Assembly (NCBI GenBank): GCA_027483745.1
Contig: JAIXTZ010000174.1
Span: 1-5,542, forward strand
Source of the DNA: Lysobacteraceae bacterium
Lineage (GTDB): Bacteria > Pseudomonadota > Gammaproteobacteria > Xanthomonadales > Xanthomonadaceae
Direction: 5' to 3'
DNA: 5,542 nucleotides
The notes under the pieces were generated by a model. The model was not told where the DNA came from, did not search any database, and saw only the letters and a program-made list of their open reading frames with translations. The translations under genes and the position numbers were made by a program. Shown here piece after piece: positions 1 through 5,542 of the stretch. Each line of letters opens with the position of its first letter. Positions within the stretch are counted from its first letter, which is position 1.

Positions 1-1
1 C

Positions 2-205
2 GCGGATCCCGAGGCGGTGCCGCCGCCGGCCTTCGTGCTGGAGATGGTCAAGGCCGGCGAGCGTCGCTTCAACAAGCCGCAGCGCGAATTCGCCGTCGCC
101 GAAGCGATGATCGTCACCGGCTGGCAGTACACCCCCGTGGAGCTGCTGGAGCGCGGCGAAAGCTGGTTGGCCGGCCTGCTGCTGAACCCCGACGCCCACG
201 CCTGA
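2..205 (+). CDS. C-terminal part of an unrecognised protein (5' end outside window)
   Basis: The reading frame is open from the first full codon at position 2 and ends with TGA at 203-205, giving 67 residues of a longer protein. A GTG at 17-19 could be read as a start, but the codons before it (Ala-Asp-Pro-Glu-Ala) continue the frame to the window edge, so it is more likely an internal Val. The visible part has a Pro-rich stretch (VPPPAF), then predicted amphipathic helices containing KAGERRFNKPQREFAV and a hydrophobic end (WLAGLLL). It has no recognisable catalytic motif, membrane segment or signal peptide. I do not recognise the family. The next gene starts 7 nt after this stop, so the two are probably co-transcribed, which may link this protein to the J-domain genes downstream. 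High third-position G+C supports real coding. Confidence 0.72.
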   Translation, partial: ADPEAVPPPAFVLEMVKAGERRFNKPQREFAVAEAMIVTGWQYTPVELLERGESWLAGLLLNPDAHA

Positions 206-207
206 GG
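204..207 (+). promoter_or_regulatory. Ribosome binding site supporting the TTG start at 213
   Basis: GAGG lies 5 nt before the TTG codon at 213-215 and overlaps the TGA stop of the preceding gene. It favours TTG 213 over the in-frame GTG at 237, and its position suggests translational coupling with the upstream gene. Confidence 0.5.
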
Positions 208-212
208 CGGGT

Positions 213-959
213 TTGAACGGCACCGCGCCCGGGCTGGTGCAGCGCCTGCAGGACAGCCCGCAGCGACTCGCCGACAGCATCCGCGCGTCCGCGCTGTGGC
301 TGGCGGTGCTCGATGGCCCGCTCGATCCCCGCGAGTTCCACGAGGTCGGCCTCGCGCTGACGCACGACCCCGAAGGCGTGCCGCTGCAGGCGATCGCCGA
401 GGCCTTCGCCGCCGATGCGATGCCGAAGGACCTGCCGAAGCTGTTCCGTTTCCTGCGCGGCCAGCGTTCGCCGAAGCGCACCGTCTCGCTGATCGACCTC
501 TACATCCGCGTCGCCGCCGCTGACGGCCGCATCTCGCAGATCGAACGCCATGCGTTGATCTTCCTCTCTGATTTGCTCGCGGCGCCGGCGTCGCTGCTGC
601 AAGAGCGCTTCGACGCGTTGCTCGGCCTCGAGTTCGAGGCTCCAGCCGATCTGTCCGACCCCGAGTTCTTCGACGCCGCCGAGGCCGCGGCGCGCGCCCG
701 CGCCGCCCGCCAGAAAGCCCGCGAAGCCGACGCCGGCAAGGCGGCGCACGCCGATGCCGAGCGCCGCGAGGCGCTGCTCGTGCTCGGGTTGAAGGTGGAC
801 GCCACGCCGATCGCGATCAAGGCGGCCTGGCGCAAGCTCTCTCGCCAGCACCATCCCGACCGCCAGCCGCAGGCCGACGAGGCTGCGAAAGCCGCCGCCG
901 CCGAGCGCTTCGACGCGGTGCAGAAGGCGTGGAAGCGCCTGCAAGACGACGATGCGTGA
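213..959 (+). CDS. TerB-like/J-domain fusion protein (DjlA-like co-chaperone without membrane anchor)
   Basis: The protein has 248 residues with a TTG start. Residues about 20-135 are helical and contain a TerB/DjlA-type signature at 94-125 (IDLYIRVAAADGRISQIER, the usual 'hxxhAxADGxIsxxE' pattern). Residues about 150-185 form an Ala/Arg/Glu-rich charged linker, probably one long helix. Residues about 186-246 are a J-domain: helix II is AIKAAWRKLSRQH, the HPD tripeptide is at 214-216, and helix III is ERFDAVQKAWKRLQ. HPD is the motif by which J-proteins stimulate DnaK/Hsp70 ATPase. TerB followed by a C-terminal J-domain is the DjlA layout, but there is no N-terminal transmembrane segment, so a cytosolic co-chaperone is expected. 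The last 8 nt overlap the next gene. The client or substrate cannot be told from sequence. The J-domain call is firm and the TerB-like call is good. Confidence 0.88.
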   Translation: MNGTAPGLVQRLQDSPQRLADSIRASALWLAVLDGPLDPREFHEVGLALTHDPEGVPLQAIAEAFAADAMPKDLPKLFRFLRGQRSPKRTVSLIDLYIRVAAADGRISQIERHALIFLSDLLAAPASLLQERFDALLGLEFEAPADLSDPEFFDAAEAAARARAARQKAREADAGKAAHADAERREALLVLGLKVDATPIAIKAAWRKLSRQHHPDRQPQADEAAKAAAAERFDAVQKAWKRLQDDDA

Positions 960-1290
960 CCTGTACGAACGCCTCGGCCTCGGCTACGGCGCCGACACGG
1001 CCGCGCTGCGGCGTGCGATCGCGGCCACCAAGGACCGCGAGCTGGCCCAGCGCGCCGAGGCCGTGCTGCTCGACCCCGACCGTCGTGCCGCCCACGATGC
1101 GGTGTACCTCGTGGCGCGCCGCCTGCGCGACTGGCGCGTCGAGCTGCTGATGGAGGACGGTGCTTGGGCGCAGGCGCTGGCCGACAGCGACCTGGTGCGC
1201 CCCGACTTGCCCACGGAGCCGTTGGCGAAACCCGCCACCGGTGGCGCGCCCCGCGGTTCGTCGTGGTGGCGGCGCCTGCTCAAGCGCTGA
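952..1290 (+). CDS. Small HPD-less J-like protein with basic C-terminal tail
   Basis: The protein has 112 residues from ATG 952, in another frame and overlapping the TerB-J gene by 8 nt, so translational re-initiation is likely. No good ribosome binding site is visible. The N-terminus (DLYERLGLGYGADTAALRRAI) matches J-domain helix I and the start of helix II. Residues about 33-50 (AQRAEAVLLDPDRRAAHD) match the end of a J-domain, where 'VLsDPxkRaxYD' is common. The intervening HPD loop and much of helix III, about 20 residues, are absent. The rest is a helical segment (RRLRDWRVELLMEDGAWAQAL), a Pro/Gly-rich linker and a basic Trp-rich end (SSWWRRLLKR) that could touch membrane or nucleic acid. 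Without HPD it should not stimulate Hsp70. It may partner with or regulate the J-protein encoded just upstream; this role is inferred. The gene ends 18 nt from the convergent kinase gene. Confidence 0.75.
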   Translation: MRDLYERLGLGYGADTAALRRAIAATKDRELAQRAEAVLLDPDRRAAHDAVYLVARRLRDWRVELLMEDGAWAQALADSDLVRPDLPTEPLAKPATGGAPRGSSWWRRLLKR

Positions 1291-1324
1291 AGCGCACCGA
1301 CCGGGGGTTCAGGGCGCTTCGGCG
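1285..1324. terminator. Inverted repeat between convergent genes, possible shared terminator
   Basis: Positions 1285-1295 (cgctgaagcgc) and 1314-1324 (gcgcttcggcg) can form an 11-bp stem with one G-U wobble and an 18-nt loop. The repeat spans both stop codons (TGA 1288-1290 on plus; TGA 1311-1309 on minus), which is where a bidirectional terminator would be useful. Neither side has a T-tract, so it is not a classic intrinsic terminator. In DNA this GC-rich such a stem could also arise by chance. Confidence 0.3.
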
Positions 1325-3282
1325 ATCCTGGGCGCGATGGTCGGAATCACCACGGTGAAGCGCGCCCCGCCGCCCGGGATGCTCTCCACGTCGATGCGCC
1401 CGCCGAGGCTTCGCTGCACGAGGCTGTAGACGATGTGCAATCCGAGTCCGCTCCCGCCTTCGCCGAGCTTGGTGGTGAAAAACGGGTCGAAGATCCGCGA
1501 CAGGTGTTCGGGTGGAATGCCCACGCCGTCGTCGCTGACGCTGAGCGCCACGTGCTCGCCGTTGCGGCCTTCCGCGACCACGCGAACGTGGCCCGGACGG
1601 TCCCCAAGGCCGTGCAGCAGGGCGTTCATCACCAGGTTGGTCACGACCTGGCCGAGCGGGCCGGGAAAGCTGTCCATCGTGATGCCGGGGGCGATATCGA
1701 CCACCACGTGATGCGGCGTCTTGCGCAGGCGCGGCTGCAGCGTGCCGATGATCTCGTCCACGACTTCGGCGAGGTCGAAACGGCGGCGCTGTTCGGAGGT
1801 CTGGTCGACGGCGACCTGCTTGAACCGGCCGATGAGCTCGGCGGCGCGCCGTGCGTTTCGCACGATCAGGGCCTGCGCCTCGGCCTGCTGCTCGAGGAAG
1901 GTGTCGAGCGTGGAGCGCTTCAATTCGCCGCTCTCCAGCTTGCGCCGCAGCTCCTCGATCCCGTCCCCCAGCGTGGTCGCCACCAGCAGGGCGCTGCCCA
2001 GCGGCGTGTTGAGCTCGTGCGCGACGCCGGCCACCAGGGAGCCCAGCGAGGCGAGGCGCTCGCTGCGCACCAGCTCCACCTGGGCGCGCCGCAGCTGCTC
2101 GACCGTGGCCGACAATTCGGCATTCGAGGCGGCGAGATCGTGCGTGCGTTCCGCCACGCGTGACTCCAGCGCCTCGTTCATGCGCTGCAGGGCGGCGGTC
2201 GCGGCCTTGCGTTCGGTGACGTCGAACAGGCTGGCCAGCAGCAGCGGCGAGTCCTCGGGGCCGAAGCGCGTCAGATGCACTTCGGCGTCGAATTCGCTGC
2301 CGTCGGGGCGGCGGTGGCGCCAGTCGTAGACCTGCGGCCGGCCGGCCAGCGCCGCCGCGATGTGGGAGGCGATGGCCTGCTCGGATGGCCGGCCGTCGTA
2401 CTGCAGCGGTGCCGAGACATCGGCCGCGGTCGTGTTCAGCGTGGCATCGCGGTTGCCGTAGCCGTAGATGGCCACCGCCGCCTCGTTGCAATCGACCATG
2501 CAGTCCGCGCGCGGGTCGATGACGATGACCGGTAGCGGCGAGCGCTTGAACAGCACCTCGTTGTATTCGGCTTGAAGCTTCAGGCCACGCGTCTGCTCGT
2601 CGAGGCGATCGAGCATGCGGTTGAACGCCTCGGCGAGATGGCCGACCTCGTCGCTGCTTTCCACCGGCGCGCGGCGGCCCTGCGCATTGCTGGTGTCGAT
2701 CGACTCCACCACCGCGCTCACGCGGCGGATGGGGCCGGAGATGAGCCGTTCCAGCAGGCTCGCGAACACCAGCGCCAGCAAGGCCCCGACCGCCCCGGCG
2801 GCCGCCCAGGTCTCGGCCTGTTCGCGAAGTCGCGCTTCCACCGGCCCGAGGCTGGAGCGCAGCGACAGCGAGCCCACCGGCTCGTCGAGCTCCACCGGGA
2901 CCTCGGCCACCAGCGAGCCCGGGGACGCCGCGCCGGCGGCCCGGCGCGTCGCCGGGCAGGGTTGCGCGTCTTCGGCGGTATAGCCGGTGAACAGGCGCCC
3001 CTCGTTGTCGTACAGGCAGGCGGCCTGCACGTGCGCGATGCCGCCGAGCGCGTCGAGGTTCTCCTGGGCGAGCGCCGGATCGCCGAACAGCAGGGCCGCC
3101 GCACTCCGGTTGGCGACCAGGGTGGCGAGCGCGGCCTGCTCCGAGCCCAGCGCGTTGCGGGCCGCCTCCCGCTCGCTCACGAGGGCGATGGTGCCGAAGG
3201 TGGTGATGGCCAGCAGGGTGACGACGCCGATGACGCCCAGCAGGCGCGTGCGGATCGACAGCTGGCGCAGGCCGCCCCTCAC
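1309..3282 (-). CDS. CHASE8-HAMP-PAS sensor histidine kinase
   Basis: The protein has 657 residues. The frame is open far upstream, but Arg/His-rich nonsense precedes GTG 3282-3280, which overlaps the YfiR-family stop as GTGA; I take that as the start. The layout is: transmembrane helix 14-35; periplasmic CHASE8-like domain about 36-157 (NRSAAALLFGDPALAQENL, then LYDNEGRLF); transmembrane helix about 159-178; HAMP about 179-232; PAS about 241-357 ending DVTERK; coiled coil about 358-408; HisKA with H-box GVAHELNTPLG, phospho-acceptor His422; HATPase with N-box (VVTNLVMNALLHG, about 546-558), G1 (DDGVGIP), F-box (FDPFF) and G2 (GSGLGL). The Glu423-x-x-Thr426 motif suggests phosphatase as well as kinase activity. 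There is no receiver domain, so an external response regulator is needed; the EAL protein first in this operon is the best candidate. By analogy with YfiN, the CHASE8 domain is the expected docking site for the neighbouring YfiR-like protein. Two periplasmic cysteines (Cys89, Cys109) are notable. Confidence 0.92.
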   Translation of the reverse strand: MRGGLRQLSIRTRLLGVIGVVTLLAITTFGTIALVSEREAARNALGSEQAALATLVANRSAAALLFGDPALAQENLDALGGIAHVQAACLYDNEGRLFTGYTAEDAQPCPATRRAAGAASPGSLVAEVPVELDEPVGSLSLRSSLGPVEARLREQAETWAAAGAVGALLALVFASLLERLISGPIRRVSAVVESIDTSNAQGRRAPVESSDEVGHLAEAFNRMLDRLDEQTRGLKLQAEYNEVLFKRSPLPVIVIDPRADCMVDCNEAAVAIYGYGNRDATLNTTAADVSAPLQYDGRPSEQAIASHIAAALAGRPQVYDWRHRRPDGSEFDAEVHLTRFGPEDSPLLLASLFDVTERKAATAALQRMNEALESRVAERTHDLAASNAELSATVEQLRRAQVELVRSERLASLGSLVAGVAHELNTPLGSALLVATTLGDGIEELRRKLESGELKRSTLDTFLEQQAEAQALIVRNARRAAELIGRFKQVAVDQTSEQRRRFDLAEVVDEIIGTLQPRLRKTPHHVVVDIAPGITMDSFPGPLGQVVTNLVMNALLHGLGDRPGHVRVVAEGRNGEHVALSVSDDGVGIPPEHLSRIFDPFFTTKLGEGGSGLGLHIVYSLVQRSLGGRIDVESIPGGGARFTVVIPTIAPRIAEAP

Positions 3283-3842
3283 CGGCCGCCACCGCCGCCG
3301 TGGCGCACTTCCGACACTTCGAGCAGCTTGGCGCTGACGCGCAGCGGGGAGCGGCGGATGCTCTCGAGGTTGACGTGCAGCCTGACGCGGCCACTGTTGG
3401 TCACCAGCGCGACCATGCCGCCGTCGCGGGCGAACTGCGCGTCGCTGGCGACGGTGAGCGTGGTCGGTGCCGTGCTCCCGACGGCGGCGGCCTCGACCTC
3501 GACCGGCGTGCCGGTGCCCAGGTAGGCGATCTGGCAGCGTGGCAGCTCGATCGCTGTCGTGGGACGGGTGATTTCGATGCGTCGCTCGCCGACGCGGCGA
3601 CGCACCAGGGCATCGAGCCGGGTGCCAAAGGGATCGTTCCCGTAGACGCAGATGCGGAAGGCGTCGTTGGCTCGCGGAAACGCCTCCGCCGGCCATTCGA
3701 CGAAGCGGGTGAAGTTGTAGAGGAAGGCCGCCTTCAGCGAGAACTCGTCCGTGGCGGCGCGGGCGCCCGTGGCCGGGAGCAACGCTGCGGCCAGCAGCAG
3801 GATGGTGATTGCTGCCCCCGGGGAGGCGAATCTCGGCTTCAC
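3279..3842 (-). CDS. YfiR family periplasmic protein (DUF4154)
   Basis: The protein has 187 residues from GTG 3842-3840, overlapping the EAL gene stop as GTGA and preceded by GAAGG at 9 nt. The frame stays open into the EAL gene, but that extension is non-coding in character. Residues 1-29 are a Sec signal peptide with a hydrophobic core (AAITILLLAAALL) and an AxA site before Ala30, so the product is periplasmic. The mature protein starts with the family hallmark FSLKAAFLYNFTRFVEWP (34-51), continues with RICVYGNDPFG and ends with RVRLHVNLESIRRSPLRVSA and AKLLEVSEV. These are conserved YfiR/DUF4154 blocks. Length is normal for the family. Cys65 and Cys103, 38 apart, correspond approximately to one of the two disulphide pairs described in Pseudomonas aeruginosa YfiR; the second pair is absent. 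YfiR represses the diguanylate cyclase YfiN through its periplasmic CHASE8 domain. Here the adjacent CHASE8 protein is a histidine kinase, the likely partner. No YfiB-like lipoprotein is in the window. The C-terminus is an odd GGGGGR. Confidence 0.93.
   Translation of the reverse strand: MKPRFASPGAAITILLLAAALLPATGARAATDEFSLKAAFLYNFTRFVEWPAEAFPRANDAFRICVYGNDPFGTRLDALVRRRVGERRIEITRPTTAIELPRCQIAYLGTGTPVEVEAAAVGSTAPTTLTVASDAQFARDGGMVALVTNSGRVRLHVNLESIRRSPLRVSAKLLEVSEVRHGGGGGR
3289..3293 (-). promoter_or_regulatory. Weak ribosome binding site for the kinase start
   Basis: On the minus strand GGTGG lies 6 nt before GTG 3282. It falls within the codons for the glycine-rich C-terminus of the YfiR-like protein. 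It supports the GTG start together with the stop/start overlap. Confidence 0.4.
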
Positions 3843-5542
3843 AGGGCGAAACCTTCGCCGTGCTTCGCCAGCCACTCGCCCAGCGACTCCACCGCCAGCG
3901 GCGGCGAGAACAGGTAGCCCTGCAGCTCGTCGCAACCCAGCGCGATCAGGCGCTGGCGCTGCGTCGACGTCTCGACGCCCTCGGCGATCACCTTCAGGCC
4001 GAGCGTCCGGCCGAGCTCGATGATCATCTCGGCGAGGCTGCCGCCGCCGGTCTCGGCGTCGAGGCCCATCACGAAGCTGCGGTCGATCTTCAGCCGTTCG
4101 GGCGCGAGCTTCTCGAGGCTGGACAGCGAGGAATAGCCGGTGCCGAAATCGTCGATGGCGACGCAGACGCCGAGCTGCTTCAGCGCGGCCAAGCGCGGCA
4201 GCACGATGTCCGGCGACTGCATCGCGACGGATTCGGTGATCTCGATCTCGAGGAGCGCCGCCGGCAGTCCGCCGTCGGCCAGCGCCTCGGCCACCATCAC
4301 CTCGAAGCCGGGGACGAGCAGCTGGCTCATCGAGACGTTGACGGCCATGCGCAGCGGATGGCCGGCATGGTGCAGCGCCGCGCCGCGGTGGATGGCGCTG
4401 CGCATCGCCCAGGCCCCGAGGTCCTTGATCAGGCCGGACTGCTCGGCGATGGGGATGAAGCGGTCGGGCGGCACCAGCCGGCCGTCGTCGGAGCGCCAGC
4501 GCATCAGCGCCTCGAGGCCGACGGTGCGGCCGCTGCGCGCCTCGACCTGCGGCTGGTACATCAGGAACAGGCGCTGCTGGTCGAAGGCCGAGCGCAGCCC
4601 GTGCAGCAGGCGCGTGCGTTCCTTGATCTCGGTGGCGACCTCGTGCGAGTAGAACGCGACCGAACGATGGCCGGTCTGCTTGGCGCGTTTCAGCGCCGAG
4701 TAGCCCATCTTGATGACCTCGCCGCCGCTGCTGCAGTCGTTCACCAGCTCGACGCCGCCGAACGAGGCCGAGAGGCCGATCTGCAGGTCTTCGACGTCGA
4801 AGGGCTCGTCGAGGCGCTTGGCCCATTCGCCGGGCACCAGCAGGTCGCGCGGGCCGAAGGCGGCGAAGGTGTCGTTGGCGACGCGTGCCACGCGCACGCT
4901 GGCGTCGGCCTGCGCCATCAGCCGCTGGGCCACGCCGCGCAGCAGGGCGTCGCCGATGCGGTCGCCGAAGGTTTCGTTGATCTCCGAGAACTGGTCGACG
5001 TCGATCAGCAGCAGGCGTTGCGGGGTCTCGGGTGGTGCTTTCAGCGCGGCGTCGATGGTTTCGGCCAGCGCCGAGCGGTTCGGCAAGCGGGTGAGGCCAT
5101 CGACGTAGGCGGCGTCGCGCAAGCGCTCCACGAGGCGCACGCCGTCCGCGGCCACCGTGGTGTTCTGCACGAACATGTCGAACACGCGCGGGTCGTGTCG
5201 CGTGGGCAGGTCGTCGGCACCGAGGAAGGCCACGGCATCGGCGCCGGTGCGTGAGGGCAGGTACACCGCGATGCCGCAAGGACTGGTCACCGTGCGGCGC
5301 GTGCTGAACGCGAGCTCGATGGTGCCGACCTCCGGCTCGGCGCCGAGCGAATCCAGCCGGCGCCAGGACCAGTCGGCGTACCGACCGAGCGCGGCGACGA
5401 CGCGACGGCGCTGGTCGTCCGCCTCGTGCACGCGGCGGCCGTCGCTGCAGAACACCGTGTGCGGCGGCAGGCCGTAGAGGCCCGCGAGTCGCTCGAGCAG
5501 TCCGACGGCGAAGGCCGGCATGGTGTTGGCGGCGAGCAGCTC
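3839..5542 (-). CDS. DUF3369-degenerate GGDEF-EAL cyclic-di-GMP phosphodiesterase (N-terminus outside window)
   Basis: The visible part is 567 residues, open to the window edge; residue numbers here start at the first codon, 5542. An ATG at 5521 exists, but coding-like sequence (ELLAANT) precedes it, so the gene probably extends further. Residues 1-142 (PAFAVGLLERLAGLYGL; later RHDPRVFDMFVQNTTVAADGV) resemble DUF3369, a sensor-like region usually preceded by a receiver domain; that receiver would lie outside. Residues about 143-300 are a GGDEF fold (YVDGLTRLPNR, DVDQF) whose signature is ANDTF (222-226), so cyclase activity should be lost. No RxxD inhibitory site is seen. Residues about 305-555 are an EAL domain with key residues intact: E344-A-L, N402, E434, DDFGTGYSSL from D464, K485, AEGVET with E521, and Q541. 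It should hydrolyse c-di-GMP to pGpG. It is first of three overlapping genes, with the YfiR-like protein and a receiver-less kinase, so it is the likely response regulator of that kinase. Confidence 0.9.
   Translation of the reverse strand, partial: ELLAANTMPAFAVGLLERLAGLYGLPPHTVFCSDGRRVHEADDQRRRVVAALGRYADWSWRRLDSLGAEPEVGTIELAFSTRRTVTSPCGIAVYLPSRTGADAVAFLGADDLPTRHDPRVFDMFVQNTTVAADGVRLVERLRDAAYVDGLTRLPNRSALAETIDAALKAPPETPQRLLLIDVDQFSEINETFGDRIGDALLRGVAQRLMAQADASVRVARVANDTFAAFGPRDLLVPGEWAKRLDEPFDVEDLQIGLSASFGGVELVNDCSSGGEVIKMGYSALKRAKQTGHRSVAFYSHEVATEIKERTRLLHGLRSAFDQQRLFLMYQPQVEARSGRTVGLEALMRWRSDDGRLVPPDRFIPIAEQSGLIKDLGAWAMRSAIHRGAALHHAGHPLRMAVNVSMSQLLVPGFEVMVAEALADGGLPAALLEIEITESVAMQSPDIVLPRLAALKQLGVCVAIDDFGTGYSSLSSLEKLAPERLKIDRSFVMGLDAETGGGSLAEMIIELGRTLGLKVIAEGVETSTQRQRLIALGCDELQGYLFSPPLAVESLGEWLAKHGEGFAL
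3852..3856 (-). promoter_or_regulatory. Ribosome binding site for the YfiR-family gene
   Basis: On the minus strand GAAGG lies 9 nt before GTG 3842, inside the last codons of the EAL gene. It is a good Shine-Dalgarno match and fixes the start that yields a proper signal peptide. Confidence 0.55.

Noticed and set aside
114..944. Minus-strand 276-codon frame opposite the TerB-J gene
   Set aside because: It has repetitive Arg/Gly/Glu composition, while the plus strand carries the HPD J-domain and TerB signature.
1435..2163. Plus-strand open frame of 242 codons opposite the kinase catalytic region
   Set aside because: It is antisense to the HisKA/HATPase motifs, with no recognisable domain and no credible start context.
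1280..3394. Minus-strand 704-codon frame overlapping the kinase
   Set aside because: It is an Arg/Pro-rich translation in a shifted frame; the kinase motifs all lie in the other frame.
2572..3525. Plus-strand open frame of 317 codons opposite the kinase and YfiR-like genes
   Set aside because: It has Arg/Gly/Ala-rich composition, no motif, and spans the boundary of two well-supported minus-strand genes.
3283..3696. N-terminal extension of the kinase to an upstream start at 3696
   Set aside because: The extension is Arg/His/Pro-rich and lies inside the YfiR-like gene in another frame; the GTG at 3282 directly precedes a normal cytoplasmic tip and transmembrane helix.
3809..5254. Long plus-strand open frame (481 codons) opposite the EAL gene
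   Set aside because: Its translation is low-complexity, rich in Ala/Arg/Gln/His/Asp with no domain; it mirrors the EAL gene, whose conserved motifs are on the minus strand. It is a high-GC antisense shadow.
3843..5279. YfiR-like gene starting far upstream inside the EAL gene (666 codons)
   Set aside because: The extra sequence is out-of-frame EAL coding, low complexity; the GTG at 3842 gives a proper signal peptide and has a ribosome binding site.
3839..5521. EAL gene complete with start ATG at 5521
   Set aside because: Coding-like codons continue to the window edge and the DUF3369-like region would be cut; no good ribosome binding site is expected within it. It is treated as 5'-truncated by the window.
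1..5542. CRISPR array, insertion sequence, tRNA or rRNA
   Set aside because: I saw no spaced direct repeats, terminal inverted repeats with transposase, cloverleaf or rRNA-like sequence; almost every base is coding.

Overview
This is a GC-rich window, estimated by eye at about two thirds G+C, with tightly packed genes and GTG/TTG starts. It looks like a chromosomal segment of a betaproteobacterium, probably Burkholderiales (Rubrivivax/Leptothrix/Methylibium-like). That placement is an inference from composition and gene families, since there is no rRNA or marker gene here. I see no mobile element, CRISPR array, tRNA or rRNA. Six coding regions form two convergent blocks that meet at about 1290-1309.

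Plus-strand block (1-1290): the 3' end of an unrecognised protein (stop at 205), then a TerB-like/J-domain fusion (213-959, TTG start). Overlapping that by 8 nt is a small protein (952-1290) that resembles a J-domain from which the HPD-containing middle has been lost. Spacing suggests one transcription unit with a role in Hsp70 (DnaK) co-chaperone function.

Minus-strand block (5542 down to 1309): three genes read right to left and coupled by 4-nt GTGA overlaps. The first is the C-terminal 567 residues of a large c-di-GMP protein with a DUF3369-like region, a degenerate GGDEF domain (ANDTF) and an intact EAL phosphodiesterase domain. Its N-terminus lies beyond the window and is predicted to carry a receiver domain. 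The second is a secreted YfiR-family (DUF4154) periplasmic protein. The third is a membrane sensor histidine kinase with a CHASE8-like periplasmic sensor, HAMP, PAS, HisKA and HATPase domains.

In the characterised YfiBNR system, YfiR binds the periplasmic CHASE8 domain of the diguanylate cyclase YfiN and represses it. Here the CHASE8 domain sits on a histidine kinase, and the c-di-GMP enzyme is a separate, probably phosphorylation-controlled phosphodiesterase. The proposed circuit is: envelope signal, YfiR, CHASE8 kinase, phosphotransfer to the EAL protein, change in c-di-GMP. This is the most interesting content of the window. The parts are recognised from sequence; the wiring is inferred.
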